The notes under the pieces: generated by a model
Databases searched by the model: none
The model's input: only the letters and a program-made list of their open reading frames with translations
What the model was told of the DNA's origin: nothing
Part shown: one piece after another, positions 19,594-29,134 of the stretch
Position numbering within the stretch: the first letter of the stretch is position 1
How the letters are laid out: every line of letters starts with the position of its first letter
Translations under genes and position numbers: made by a program
Assembly (NCBI RefSeq): GCF_009707465.1
Contig: NZ_CP046120.1
Span: 62,001 to 126,000 of the forward strand
Direction of reading: 5' to 3'
DNA length: 64,000 nucleotides
Source: Novosphingobium sp. Gsoil 351
Lineage (GTDB): Bacteria; Pseudomonadota; Alphaproteobacteria; Sphingomonadales; Sphingomonadaceae

Positions 19594-19670
19594 TGGTGGG
19601 CCCGGCAGGACTCGAACCCGCGACCTAGCCGTTATGAGCGGCCAGCTCTAACCAACTGAGCTACAGGCCC
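19594..19670 (-). tRNA. tRNA with CAT anticodon (Met or lysidine-modified Ile2)
   Basis: 77-nt minus-strand cloverleaf with encoded CCA. The acceptor is GGGCCTG/CGGGCCC, the D arm TAGCTCAGTTGGTTAGAGC, the anticodon loop CTCATAA (CAT) and the T arm GCGGGTTCGAGTCCTGC. CAT reads AUG as tRNA-Met. If TilS converts the wobble C to lysidine it reads AUA as tRNA-Ile2. The GGGCC acceptor and the body resemble Ile2 types more than the usual elongator Met, so the identity is left open. It is not initiator-like, because position 1 pairs. Confidence 0.95.
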
Positions 19671-19715
19671 GCCGCGCGGCGCGTTAGCGGCAAGCGGGGC
19701 GGTTTGGCAAGAAAT

Positions 19716-20717
19716 CTACATTTCCGCCGCGGCGATAATCTCGCGTACGCAGGTCGGGCGCACCTTGCGGCTGGCGAGGTAGTCGAAACTGCTGCGCCAC
19801 CACGCATAGAACCGGTCGAGATCGTACTCGTCGCGCACGTACGGGGTGTGGCCGGGGCGTAGCGAAGGGCTGTGGAAGCTGAACACCAGCAGCGGCAGCC
19901 CATCGTCGAGCGCAATATCGATCGCCTTGAGCGCCTCGTCGGCGGCGACGCCTTCGGGGGTCAGCGGGATCCGCTCGAGCATGCCCAGCCGCGCCAGCAG
20001 CCCGCGCAGTCGCGGCACTCGCCACAAAGCGGGGTGGAGCGTGCGGCCTTGCTGGCGCAGCAGGCCCCAGAACACGGTGGTCAGCGGCAGTTCCAGCAAG
20101 CCATTGCGGCGGCCGATCCACCACGGGACCAGCGGGTGGTGGCGGAAGTTGGGACCCCCCTGGCTCGAGTAGTCGAACAACGCGCGCACCGAGGTGTCGA
20201 TTGCGATCCCCGCCTGGGCGAGAATCTGCGCGGTCTCCGCGCCGACCCCATAGCGTCCGGCGCGATAGATCAGCGGCGCTGCGCCGAAGTTGCGCTCGAT
20301 CGCATCGCGCAAGGCGCCGAACTTGGCGCGCTCCAGTTCGGCGGGGAGGTTGCCGGCGAAACTGTTGTGGACGGTGATCTCTTCATGGTGGGGCGGATTG
20401 ACCCACGGATGGAGCTGGACTCCGATCTCGGCGCGGCCCTGCGCCACCGCCTCGCCCAGGACTTCGGCTGTGCGCGGATCGTTGACCACCGGATAGTCGA
20501 CCAGATAGACCGGGACCACCCCATGGCCCTCGCAGAACTGTTGGAACTTTGCGAGGCGCGGGATGGAGTCGAGGCTGTGATCCGAGCGCGCGAACGGGCT
20601 CGACCAGTCGAACTCCTCCTCGGTATCGACGGTTACCAGAAAGCGCTGGCCGAAATCGGGCTTGAATCGAACCAGGTCGCCGGGGCCGGGCAGGTCGGTG
20701 ATCTGTGCCTGGCGCAC
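19716..20717 (-). CDS. polysaccharide deacetylase family protein
   Basis: 333-aa soluble protein (GTG start at 20717, reads MRQAQITDLPGPGD). The metal-dependent deacetylase fold is suggested by VTVDTEEEFDW (catalytic and metal Asp), GVQLHPWVNPPHHEE (metal His region) and VFSFHSPSLRPGHTPY near the end. Similar proteins are annotated as WalW-like polysaccharide deacetylases and occur near cell-surface polysaccharide genes; none are here. No signal peptide, so it probably acts in the cytoplasm. It starts 18 bp after the stop of the histidine kinase-like gene and may share its transcript. Confidence 0.82.
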   Translation of the reverse strand: MRQAQITDLPGPGDLVRFKPDFGQRFLVTVDTEEEFDWSSPFARSDHSLDSIPRLAKFQQFCEGHGVVPVYLVDYPVVNDPRTAEVLGEAVAQGRAEIGVQLHPWVNPPHHEEITVHNSFAGNLPAELERAKFGALRDAIERNFGAAPLIYRAGRYGVGAETAQILAQAGIAIDTSVRALFDYSSQGGPNFRHHPLVPWWIGRRNGLLELPLTTVFWGLLRQQGRTLHPALWRVPRLRGLLARLGMLERIPLTPEGVAADEALKAIDIALDDGLPLLVFSFHSPSLRPGHTPYVRDEYDLDRFYAWWRSSFDYLASRKVRPTCVREIIAAAEM

Positions 20718-20735
20718 TGCGTCCCCTGCCGAGTT

Positions 20736-22515
20736 CTAGGAACCCCCGCTCGACACGGAAGGCACTGCTTCCGCGGGACTATTGGTATCGGCCGATGCGG
20801 TCAAGGCCGGCAGGCGCAGGATCAGGCGGCCGGCTTCGCGATCGAGGGACCCGCCGCAGGCGGCGGCCTCGGCACGGGCCAGGCGCAGCGCGAAGCCTCC
20901 GCCCAGAAATCCCAGCGATCCGCTGCCGCTGGCCGGGTGAACCGAGAACAACTCTGCGTCGGTTTGCCCGGCTAGCGCCGCGGGGGAGCTCTACGCCGAG
21001 GGCGAATCCGCCGTCGAACGTGGCGAGGTTGAGCGACAGCGCTTCGCCCGGGACCGCGGCTGAGGCGAGCAGCGCGAGCAACCTCCACAGCGTCCGCTCG
21101 GCCTCTCCCGCGGCCATGCGGACCGGGGCCGGGCCAGTTTCATTGCCCGTTCCAGTGACGATGAAGCGCACGCCGCGCGCCGCTAACGCTGGGCCGAGCT
21201 GACCCAGCAGGCGATCCACCACCGCACGCAGATCGCATTGACCCGAGAGGTCGTCGCCGCGCCCGGTCTCGAATTTGACCAGGCGATCGATCTCCTCGAA
21301 CCCAGCCAGCACTGCCGCGCTGTCGGCGGCGATCGAGGCGGCTAAACTGCGATATTGATGCGGGGTCGGGCCGAAGAGCTGCTGCTGGATGAGTTCGGCG
21401 AAACCCTGGATTGCGTTGACCGGGGTGCGCAGCTCGTGAAGCAATTGGCGCAGCCGGTCGGCGGCGCTTTCGGGAGCGTCTGCGGATTCCGGCCCGGGGC
21501 GGCGCAGCAGACCCCGATAGCCGAGGAACCGACCGCCATCGGCGGCAAAGCGTGGCGCGGCGTCGATCTGCCAGGCACCCGCGATCGCTGCCGCACCGGT
21601 CAGTTCTAGCCTACCGCCGTGGACGGGGCGGCGCTGGCGCAGGGCGCGGGTCGTCGCCGCGTCGGACCTGGCCGGTGAGAGCGCGGCATTGTGGCTCAGG
21701 ACGAAGCCCGCGAGCATCGCCCCGAACGGGGCGTCGGCACCGACCAGAATGCCGCTGGCGTCGCTGGCGAAGCGGATCGCAGTGACCGCGGGCGGCGCCG
21801 GCTCCGGCCCTTCGCTCAGCGGCAAACGCAAATCGCCCTGGTCTGTGCCCGCGCTTCCCGCACCGGGTTGCGCGGTCTCGCCGAACTGGAGCGTGCCCGC
21901 CTTACGACTGCGCCGGAAGGCCTCGATCCGGCGGACGATTGCGCCGATGCCATCGGTCGCCGCCGGGGCGGGCTCGGCGAGGGCGAGAATAGATGGGTCG
22001 AGCGAAGCGAACTCCGCCGTCTCGTCCGCCGGCGCGGGCAGTCCGATCTCAATGATTCCCAGTCGGGCGAGCACCGCGCGAAGCCGTGGCCCCAAATCAT
22101 CGCGATGGCGCAAATGCCCGCGCGCCGCCAGTGGCAGTTCGATCGCCAGCGCGGTCCACTGCCAGTCGTCGAGCCGCGCAGCCCCGATCGCCGCCGCCGC
22201 GACCGCAGGCGCTTGCGAGGCGAGCCGGAGGACGAGCCCGGGGTGACGCAGCGCGGCGGGGCTGGCGCGGACCAGCGCGGCGCGCTCGTCGGCCGACAGC
22301 ACCGTCTCGAGCGCGGACAGCCGCTCGAGCGCGGCCTCGGACAGTTCGAACCCAGGCGGCGTGCGCCCGAGCAGATCGAGCAACTGGCGATATTGAGTGC
22401 GTGCCCCGGCTACGCTATCGGAGGCGGTGGCGAGCACGGTCGCGAGCCGATCGTCGACGATCACCTCGCCTGATCCGGCGCCGGGCACTTCGGGATCTGA
22501 AGCGGGCGTCGGCAA
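20736..22515 (-). CDS. histidine kinase-like protein with degenerate ATPase domain, one-base frameshift
   Basis: 592 aa once the frameshift is corrected. The N-terminal 300 or so residues have no recognised sensor domain or membrane segment. The dimerisation/phosphoacceptor box LLHELRTPVNAIQGFAELI lies near residue 370. The ATP-binding half is eroded: the N-box position reads ERTLWRLLALLASAAVPG with no Asn, and no DxGxG is visible. SGSLGFLGGGFALRLARAEA resembles the G2/F region. Removing one base from the G5 run at 20982-20986 joins LGVELP to AALAGQTDAELFSVHP. The start appears to be TTG 22515; a downstream GTG (IVDDRLATV) is possible. Confidence 0.75.
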
Positions 22516-22755
22516 GCGAGTCGATCCTGTTTCCTGGGGCCAGCGAACGCGGTCTGCCAGCCACCCGTTAGCAATTGGTCACAATCTTAACAGTTCACGG
22601 GGCCACGCGCAGGGCGGCGGCGGGGGCGTTGCAATGTGGGACGATTGCGGTATGAAACAATAAAATTAGCGTCGCCTCGCTATAAAGGTGTGGAAAATTG
22701 CCCAATTCTGTTCGGGATGCCGCCCTTTCGAGGATAATGAGGACCTCGCACGCCG

Positions 22756-23223
22756 ATGGCCAATCTAGACCGTATCGATCGCCGACTCCTGTGCGAGCTT
22801 CAGGATGAAGGACGTATTACCAACGTCGAGCTCGCCCAGCGCGTCGGCCTCACCGCGCCGCCCTGCCTGCGGCGGGTGCGTGCGCTGGAGGATGAAGGGG
22901 TCATCCGGGGCTACCACGCCGATCTAGACGCCTCCAAACTCGGCTACGCGATCACCGTCTTCGCGCTGGTCAGTTTGCGCAGCCAGGCGGAGGACGCCCT
23001 GCGCCAGTTCGAGGAACACATGCGCGGTCTTCCCGAAGTGCGCGAGTGCCACATGCTCAACGGCGAGATCGACTTCATCCTCAAGATCGTCAGCCGCGAT
23101 CTCCAGAGCTTTCAGGAGTTCCTGACCTCTAAGCTCACCCCGGCGCCGAATGTCGCCAGCGTCAAGACCTCGCTGACCATCCGCACTGCCAAGCAGTTGC
23201 CTGGCGTGCCGCTCGAGGATTGA
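22756..23223 (+). CDS. Lrp/AsnC family transcriptional regulator
   Basis: 155-aa DNA-binding regulator. The N-terminal winged helix-turn-helix (about residues 5-60) contains IDRRLLCELQDEGRITNVEL and GLTAPPCLRRVRALEDEGVI. The C-terminal RAM ligand-binding domain includes the acidic motif VRECHMLNGEIDFILKIVSRD. Such proteins sense amino acids or related metabolites and often control a neighbouring transporter or degradation gene. The next gene downstream is a TonB-dependent receptor with an inverted repeat in the gap (23311-23335), a possible target. Confidence 0.95.
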   Translation: MANLDRIDRRLLCELQDEGRITNVELAQRVGLTAPPCLRRVRALEDEGVIRGYHADLDASKLGYAITVFALVSLRSQAEDALRQFEEHMRGLPEVRECHMLNGEIDFILKIVSRDLQSFQEFLTSKLTPAPNVASVKTSLTIRTAKQLPGVPLED

Positions 23224-23310
23224 GCGTGCCGACAAGTGCCGAATCGCCGTCGTATCGGCAGGGCGGCGAACTTTTCCCTTTACTGGTAATAACCTGCACC
23301 TGAAGACCGC

Positions 23311-23335
23311 CTGTAGCGTGGCTTTCACACTACAG
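23311..23335. promoter_or_regulatory. imperfect palindrome between the Lrp gene and the TonB receptor gene
   Basis: CTGTAGCGTG at 23311-23320 and CACACTACAG at 23326-23335 are inverted copies (9 of 10 pairs) around a 5-bp spacer. The site is 110 bp upstream of the receptor start and fits the size of an operator. A perfect 12-bp palindrome, AATCGATCGATT, lies closer to the start at 23406-23417. Binding by the adjacent Lrp protein is only a hypothesis. Confidence 0.45.
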
Positions 23336-23444
23336 ATGTAGATAACCTGATGCGGATCGCACAATCCCGCTTGCGCTCGCTCTTTTGTCAGTTAGTCTCC
23401 GATTCAATCGATCGATTAAACGATCACAACATGGGAGAAGGGCA

Positions 23445-26400
23445 GTGAGGCTTCAGGCAATTCAACGTCTTGTGCGCCTTGGCGCAACCACGTCGGCTTT
23501 GGCTATATCGATGACTGGCGTGGCCTTCGCGCAGGATGCCGCCCCTCAGGCAGACACCGCCGATGCGCCGGGCGATGTGATCATCGTTACCGCTCAGCGC
23601 CAGTCGCAGAGCCTGCAGGAAGTGCCGATCGCGGTTTCGGCTTTCAGTGGCGAGGCGCTTGAGAAGCAGCAGATCAAGAACGCCAGCGATCTACAGCTGA
23701 CCCTGCCCAACGTCACTTTCACCAAGGGCAACTTCACCGGATCCAGCTTCACCATCCGCGGCATCGGCGACTTGTGCGTCGGCGTCTCGTGCGACAGCGC
23801 GACCGCAATCCACCTCGACGGCACCCCGCTGCTCGGCACCCGCCTGTTCGAAACGGAGTATTTCGATCTCCAGCGGATCGAGGTGCTGCGCGGGCCGCAG
23901 GGTACTCTGTTCGGCCGCAACGCGACTTCGGGCGTGGTCAACTTCCTGCCCAACCGGCCCGACCTCAGCGGATTCCACGCCTCTGCCGAGGGCGAGTACG
24001 GCAACTACAACTCGATCAAGGGCAAGGGGATGGTCAACGTCGCCCTGGGCGACACCATCGGCGTCCGCGTTGCGGGCTTCTACCTGAACCGCGACGGCTA
24101 TACGAAGAACGTCTTTGACGGGAAGAAATTCGACGGCCGCGATATGTATTCGGTGCGGGGTTCGCTGCGCTTCGAGCCCACCGAAAATACCACGATCGAT
24201 CTGCTGGCATCGTACTTCCACGAGAAGGACAACCGTCTGCGCATCCAGAAGCAGGTCTGCCAGCGCGATCCGACGGGCATCCTCGGCTGCCTTGCCAATC
24301 GTCGCGATTTCGGCACGACCAACGCCAACTCGACCTTCGTCGGGGTGCTGACTTCCCGAGAATTCCTTGCAACGCAGGGCATTCCGGCCAATTTCGCGCT
24401 GGGCAGCCTCTACGGTCCCGACGCCTATGCCAATTCGGTCAATCCGCGCAACGTGCGTCAGGTAAACACCGACTATGCTCCGACCTATGAGACCAATGAA
24501 GAAATGTACCAGGCGCGGATCGAGCAGCAGCTAGGCGACAAATTCAAGCTTCAGTTGACCGGATTCTATCACAAGGCCGATGTCGACTCGAGCCAGGACT
24601 ACAACCTTTCCGTCCAGAGCCGTGCCGGCTATGTCACCGCTCTCACCTCGCTCGCCGCGGTCGCACAAACCGGCATCGGATTGCCGGGATCAGCTGCTTA
24701 TTTCGCTCCGCTGGCGGCGGCGATCATCCCGAACGGTCCTGCGGGCAACTTGTGCACCTCGCTTCCCGAATTCAGCGGCACCGGAGCCTTCGGCGGCAAC
24801 AAGCTATGCTCCGCGACACCTCAGGACTTCGACCGATCCAACCAGAAGTCACGGGATTGGTCGGGTGAGGCAATCTTCACGAGCGATCTTGACGGGCCGT
24901 TCAATTTCCTCCTCGGCGGGATATATCTGGACGCCAAGCTCACCGAGAACAGTTATTTCGTGAACTCGTTCGGGATCGACTACCTGACCGGGCTTCTTGG
25001 CTCGTTCACCGGAGTGGGATCGTTCAATCCGGCGACGGGCGCCTATGCACTTCCGCCGGCTTACCTAGGCACCCCGTTTTTCCGCAACAACACCGATGTG
25101 CTGCGGGTCAAGTCCTACGGCTTGTTTGGTGAAGCCTATTATGACGTCAACGATCGCGTCAAACTAACCCTCGGTCTGCGGTACAACAACGATAAGAAGT
25201 TCGTCCGCGCCCGCTCGACCCTCGCAAGCTTCCTGGTGCCCTATAGCTCCACGGATGCCTTCTCATCGCCCTTCGTCGCCGCTTTCGATGCCGACCCAGG
25301 AATCGCTGGAAACCAGCTTTTTCAAGAACGGAACGCGAGGTTCAGCGAGTTCACCGGGCGAGCCGTGCTTGACTTCAAGATCACCGACGACAGCCTGCTC
25401 TACGCATCGTATTCGCGAGGCTACAAATCGGGCGGGATCAACCCTCCTCTCCAGCCGATCTTCGCGGTCGACGAGTCGTTCAAACCGGAATTCGTTAACG
25501 CCTTCGAAATTGGGTCGAAGAACGCTTTCGCGAACGGCAAGTTCATCTTCAACCTTACCGCTTTCTATTACCAGTACAAGCAGCTCCAGCTCAGCCGGAT
25601 CGTCGCGCGTACTTCGGTAAACGACAATGTGGACGCCAACATCTACGGACTCGAGGCCGAGGCGATCATTCGTCCGACGCGCGAGTTCACCGTGAACATC
25701 GGCGCCAGCTATCTCCACACCAAGGTCTCGCAGGACAAGTTGTTGTCGAACCCGCGGGATCCGGGTGGCGGGCGGGCCGATGCTGTGATCGTCAAGGACA
25801 TCACGAACGGCTCAAACTGCGCGGTGGCATCTAACACCGGAAACGCCGCCGGCGTAAACACCCTGGTCAACAAGACCAACGCCCTGATCAACGCAGGGAT
25901 CGTTCCCGGTCTGAAGGCGGGTGCAGGCCTGCAGAACACGACTGCATTTCCGGCGGACTCGGGTCTTGCCTCTACCGGTGCCTTCAGCGTTTGCGGAGCG
26001 CTTAGCGCCGCGGCAGCTGGGTCGTTCAACATCGCAGCATTGGGGCCTTTGGGTATCGATCCAGCCGCACTTGGCGGCGCGACAGTCCTGACGGCCGGTG
26101 TCCCGGTCAACATCAAAGGCAACAAGTTGCCGCAGGCGCCGAACTACAAGTGGTCGGTGGGGGCCCAGTACCGGATCGAAATGTCGAACGACTGGTCGCT
26201 CACCCCGCGCGCCGACTTGACCTACACTGGCGACAGCTTCGGCAATATCTTCAACGGTCGGATCAATAAGATCCAAGGCTTCGCGCAGGCGAACGCCCAG
26301 ATCCAGCTGGACGGGCCGCAGGATCGCTGGTTCGTGCGCGGATACATTCAGAACATCTTCGACAGCAACTCGACTACGGGCTTGTATGTGACCGACCAGT

Positions 26401-26474
26401 CGTCGGGCCTGTTCACCAACATCTTCACGCTGGAACCGCGCCGCTACGGTATCGCGGCGGGGGTGAAGTTCTGA
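23445..26474 (+). CDS. TonB-dependent outer-membrane receptor
   Basis: 1009-aa outer-membrane beta-barrel receptor that imports a ligand using TonB energy. The GTG at 23445 is chosen because GGGAGAAGGG precedes it and the signal peptide follows directly (LAISMTGVAFAQ). The TonB box region reads DVIIVTAQRQSQSLQEVPIAV. The plug has LQRIEVLRGPQGTLFGRNAT and GVVNFLPNRPDL. The barrel includes LGLRYNNDKKF and LYASYSRGYKSGGINP and ends RRYGIAAGVKF with the terminal Phe needed for BAM insertion. Ligand unknown. An Lrp regulator gene precedes it and a terminator follows. Confidence 0.96.
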   Translation: MRLQAIQRLVRLGATTSALAISMTGVAFAQDAAPQADTADAPGDVIIVTAQRQSQSLQEVPIAVSAFSGEALEKQQIKNASDLQLTLPNVTFTKGNFTGSSFTIRGIGDLCVGVSCDSATAIHLDGTPLLGTRLFETEYFDLQRIEVLRGPQGTLFGRNATSGVVNFLPNRPDLSGFHASAEGEYGNYNSIKGKGMVNVALGDTIGVRVAGFYLNRDGYTKNVFDGKKFDGRDMYSVRGSLRFEPTENTTIDLLASYFHEKDNRLRIQKQVCQRDPTGILGCLANRRDFGTTNANSTFVGVLTSREFLATQGIPANFALGSLYGPDAYANSVNPRNVRQVNTDYAPTYETNEEMYQARIEQQLGDKFKLQLTGFYHKADVDSSQDYNLSVQSRAGYVTALTSLAAVAQTGIGLPGSAAYFAPLAAAIIPNGPAGNLCTSLPEFSGTGAFGGNKLCSATPQDFDRSNQKSRDWSGEAIFTSDLDGPFNFLLGGIYLDAKLTENSYFVNSFGIDYLTGLLGSFTGVGSFNPATGAYALPPAYLGTPFFRNNTDVLRVKSYGLFGEAYYDVNDRVKLTLGLRYNNDKKFVRARSTLASFLVPYSSTDAFSSPFVAAFDADPGIAGNQLFQERNARFSEFTGRAVLDFKITDDSLLYASYSRGYKSGGINPPLQPIFAVDESFKPEFVNAFEIGSKNAFANGKFIFNLTAFYYQYKQLQLSRIVARTSVNDNVDANIYGLEAEAIIRPTREFTVNIGASYLHTKVSQDKLLSNPRDPGGGRADAVIVKDITNGSNCAVASNTGNAAGVNTLVNKTNALINAGIVPGLKAGAGLQNTTAFPADSGLASTGAFSVCGALSAAAAGSFNIAALGPLGIDPAALGGATVLTAGVPVNIKGNKLPQAPNYKWSVGAQYRIEMSNDWSLTPRADLTYTGDSFGNIFNGRINKIQGFAQANAQIQLDGPQDRWFVRGYIQNIFDSNSTTGLYVTDQSSGLFTNIFTLEPRRYGIAAGVKF

Positions 26475-26496
26475 CGGCCTAGGGTTCTCGATATTG

Positions 26497-26528
26497 AAAG
26501 GCCCCGGTGGAAACGCCGGGGCCTTTTT
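26497..26528 (+). terminator. Rho-independent terminator after the TonB receptor gene
   Basis: Stem GGCCCCGG (26500-26507) pairs with CCGGGGCC (26516-26523) across an 8-nt loop and is followed by TTTTT. AAA precedes the stem, so it may also act weakly for the convergent hydrolase gene, whose stop is at 26538. Confidence 0.9.
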
Positions 26529-26537
26529 CTCGTCGGC

Positions 26538-27443
26538 TCAAAGCTTGGCGTAATGCGCCAGCTGGCGCTGAAATGCGCGGTCGGCCTGGGCGGCGTCGTA
26601 TGAGGGCGAGTCCGCCACGGTCCAGCCGTGGTTGGCCGGGTAGACCTCGATCTCGCAGCTCCGCCCGGCCGCGTCGCACGCCTCGCGCAGCGTGGTCTTG
26701 GCGCCGGGTTCGCGTGCGTCGTCGTTCTGGGCGATCGCGATCAGCAGCGCGGCGCGGGTCGCGGCGATCAGCCGGTGCGGGCTGTCGGGCGCGTCGGTGA
26801 CCAGACCGCCGCCGTGCATCGAGGCGGCGACACCGATCCGATCGGGCGCAGCCGCCGCGGTGCGGATCGTTGCGCCGCCGGTCATGCAATGGCCTACGGT
26901 GCCGATCTTGCGCCTGCTGTCCACTTGCGGCTGCCTATCGAGCCAGGCGACGAACGCCTTGCCGTCGCTGGCGTAGGTCGCGGGGCTGAGCGCCTTGCCC
27001 ATCGGCGCGACCGCGGCGCGGACCGCGGGGTCGGTGAAGCTCGCGCCGGTGGGCAGCACCGGGGCCTTCGCGCTGCGGTAATAGTGGTTGACGACCAGAG
27101 CGGCGTAACCCGCGCGAGCGAGGTCGCGCGCCTTGTCCTTGAAGCTGTCTCGCAAACCGAGGATATCCGGCCAGACCAGCACCGCCGCATGGCCGCCCTT
27201 GGCGGGATAGGCGAAGAAGGCGTCGGCGGCGCCATCGGGGGTGGGAATTGTGACCGCCCGCTCGGCGATCGCCAGGCCGGACGGCGTTGGCGTGGGTGCC
27301 GCGTTCGGATCGTTGGACGCCATGCATCCCGCAAGCGCGCCGCCCGCCGCCAGTCCTGCCGCGCCCAGCCCGAAACCGCGCCGCGATACGCGCCGCATCG
27401 CCTGCCATTCGGCATCGTCGGCCAGGGTGAAATCATCGCACAT
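26538..27443 (-). CDS. dienelactone hydrolase family protein with Tat lipoprotein signal
   Basis: 301-aa alpha/beta hydrolase of the dienelactone hydrolase family. The nucleophile is Cys in [13 protein letters not shown], the acid is probably the Asp of [11 protein letters not shown], and the His is in [11 protein letters not shown]. The N-terminus carries a twin-arginine signal ([17 protein letters not shown]) ending in a lipobox-like ALAGC, so it may be exported folded and then lipid-anchored. ATG 27443 has AGGAGA upstream. It stands alone, divergent from the formaldehyde dehydrogenase gene and convergent with the TonB receptor gene. The substrate is unknown. Confidence 0.9.
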   Translation of the reverse strand: MCDDFTLADDAEWQAMRRVSRRGFGLGAAGLAAGGALAGCMASNDPNAAPTPTPSGLAIAERAVTIPTPDGAADAFFAYPAKGGHAAVLVWPDILGLRDSFKDKARDLARAGYAALVVNHYYRSAKAPVLPTGASFTDPAVRAAVAPMGKALSPATYASDGKAFVAWLDRQPQVDSRRKIGTVGHCMTGGATIRTAAAAPDRIGVAASMHGGGLVTDAPDSPHRLIAATRAALLIAIAQNDDAREPGAKTTLREACDAAGRSCEIEVYPANHGWTVADSPSYDAAQADRAFQRQLAHYAKL

Positions 27444-27591
27444 AACGGCGCGTCTCCTGTCGGTTACGCCCCTCCCGCGGCGGGTTGTAACGGACCCCAT
27501 GGAAGGCGCAAGCAGCGCGCTTGACGCACGGCCCCAGGCTGGGCCAAGCGATCTGCCTTTCCTTGGGAACAACCAGCAGGGAGACCCCCCG

Positions 27592-28704
27592 ATGAAGACC
27601 CGCGCCGCCGTCGCATTCGCCGCCAAGCAGCCGCTGGAGATCGTCGAACTAGACCTCGACGGCCCGAAGGCGGGCGAAGTGCTGGTCGAGATCATGGCGA
27701 CGGGGATTTGCCACACCGACGCCTACACCTTGGATGGGCTGGACAGTGAAGGCCTGTTCCCCAGCGTGCTCGGCCACGAGGGGGCGGGGATCGTCCGCGA
27801 GGTCGGGGCAGGGGTGACCAGCGTCAAGCCGGGCGACCACGTGATCCCGCTTTACACCCCCGAATGCCGCCAGTGTAAGTCGTGCCTTTCGGGCAAGACC
27901 AACCTGTGCACCGCGATCCGCGCGACCCAGGGCAAGGGGCTGATGCCCGACGGAACCAGCCGCTTCAGCTACAAGGGCGAGACGATCTTCCACTACATGG
28001 GCTGTTCGACCTTCAGCAATTTCACCGTGCTGCCCGAGATCGCGGTCGCGAAGATCCGCCAGGACGCCCCGTTCAAGACCAGCTGCTACATCGGCTGCGG
28101 GGTGACCACCGGGGTCGGCGCGGTGGTCAACACCGCCAAGGTCCAGGTCGGCGACAATGTCGTGGTGTTCGGGCTCGGCGGGATCGGGCTCAACGTGATC
28201 CAGGGTGCGCGGCTCGCGGGGGCGGGGCGCATCGTCGGGGTCGACATCAATCCCGAGCGCGAGGCTTGGGGCCGCCAGTTCGGGATGACCGACTTCCTCA
28301 ACAGCAAGGGCATGAGCCGCGACGAGACGGTGGCGGCGATCGTCGCGCTGACCGATGGCGGGGCCGACTACACCTTCGACGCCACCGGCAACACCGAGGT
28401 CATGCGCACCGCGCTCGAGGCGTGCCACCGCGGCTGGGGCACGAGCATCATTATCGGCGTGGCCGAAGCGGGCAAGGAGATCGCCACCCGGCCGTTCCAG
28501 CTCGTCACCGGGCGCAACTGGCGCGGGACCGCGTTCGGCGGCGCGAAAGGCCGCACCGACGTGCCGAAGATCGTCGACTGGTACATGGAGGGCAAGATCG
28601 CGATCGACCCGATGATTACCCACGTGCTCACCCTCGAGGAAATCAACAAAGGCTTCGATCTGATGCACTCGGGCGAGAGCATCCGCAGCGTGGTGGTCTA
28701 TTGA
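27592..28704 (+). CDS. frmA: S-(hydroxymethyl)glutathione dehydrogenase / class III alcohol dehydrogenase
   Basis: 370-aa zinc-dependent medium-chain dehydrogenase that oxidises S-hydroxymethylglutathione in formaldehyde detoxification and also acts as S-nitrosoglutathione reductase. Catalytic zinc ligands are in [10 protein letters not shown] and LGHEGAGIV. Structural zinc cysteines are in [18 protein letters not shown]. The NAD loop is [39 protein letters not shown] is diagnostic of class III enzymes. AGGGAGA precedes the ATG. The usual partner, S-formylglutathione hydrolase, is not adjacent; a VOC protein gene follows 52 bp downstream. Confidence 0.96.
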   Translation: MKTRAAVAFAAKQPLEIVELDLDGPKAGEVLVEIMATGICHTDAYTLDGLDSEGLFPSVLGHEGAGIVREVGAGVTSVKPGDHVIPLYTPECRQCKSCLSGKTNLCTAIRATQGKGLMPDGTSRFSYKGETIFHYMGCSTFSNFTVLPEIAVAKIRQDAPFKTSCYIGCGVTTGVGAVVNTAKVQVGDNVVVFGLGGIGLNVIQGARLAGAGRIVGVDINPEREAWGRQFGMTDFLNSKGMSRDETVAAIVALTDGGADYTFDATGNTEVMRTALEACHRGWGTSIIIGVAEAGKEIATRPFQLVTGRNWRGTAFGGAKGRTDVPKIVDWYMEGKIAIDPMITHVLTLEEINKGFDLMHSGESIRSVVVY

Positions 28705-28756
28705 CCCGGTTGCGCGAGGCGATAAGTATCGATCAGAAACTTAAGGGAGAGCGCTG

Positions 28757-29134
28757 ATGTATAGCCACAACATGGTCGGATCGAACGACATCGATCGCTC
28801 GAAGAAGTTCTATGACGCGGTGTTCACCGCGATGGGCGGCCGCGCCGGGATGAAGGACGACAAGGGCCGCCTGATCTATATGAACAACGACGGATTGTTC
28901 ATGGTCACTCCCCCGATCGACGGCAAGCCCGCGACCCCGGGTAACGGCTGCACCATCGGCTTTGCGATGGACACGCCCGAGCAGGCCGAGGCCTGGCACG
29001 CCGCGGGCGTCGCCAATGGCGGCACCTCGATCGAGGATCCGCCGGGCATCCGCCAGGGCAGCTTCGGCGACCTTTATCTCGCCTATCTGCGCGACCCCGA
29101 CGGCAACAAGCTCTGCGCGCTCAAGCGGATGTAA
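28757..29134 (+). CDS. VOC (glyoxalase/bleomycin resistance) family protein
   Basis: 125-aa one-domain vicinal-oxygen-chelate protein beginning MYSHNMVGSNDIDRSKKFYD and ending YLAYLRDPDGNKLCALKRM, the typical betaalphabetabetabeta ends of the fold. The first metal-ligand position is His (SHNMVG). GGGAGAG precedes the ATG. It follows the formaldehyde dehydrogenase gene on the same strand and may be cotranscribed, hinting at a glutathione-linked or aldehyde-related job. Its 3' end overlaps the convergent fdhD gene by 14 bp. Confidence 0.88.
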   Translation: MYSHNMVGSNDIDRSKKFYDAVFTAMGGRAGMKDDKGRLIYMNNDGLFMVTPPIDGKPATPGNGCTIGFAMDTPEQAEAWHAAGVANGGTSIEDPPGIRQGSFGDLYLAYLRDPDGNKLCALKRM

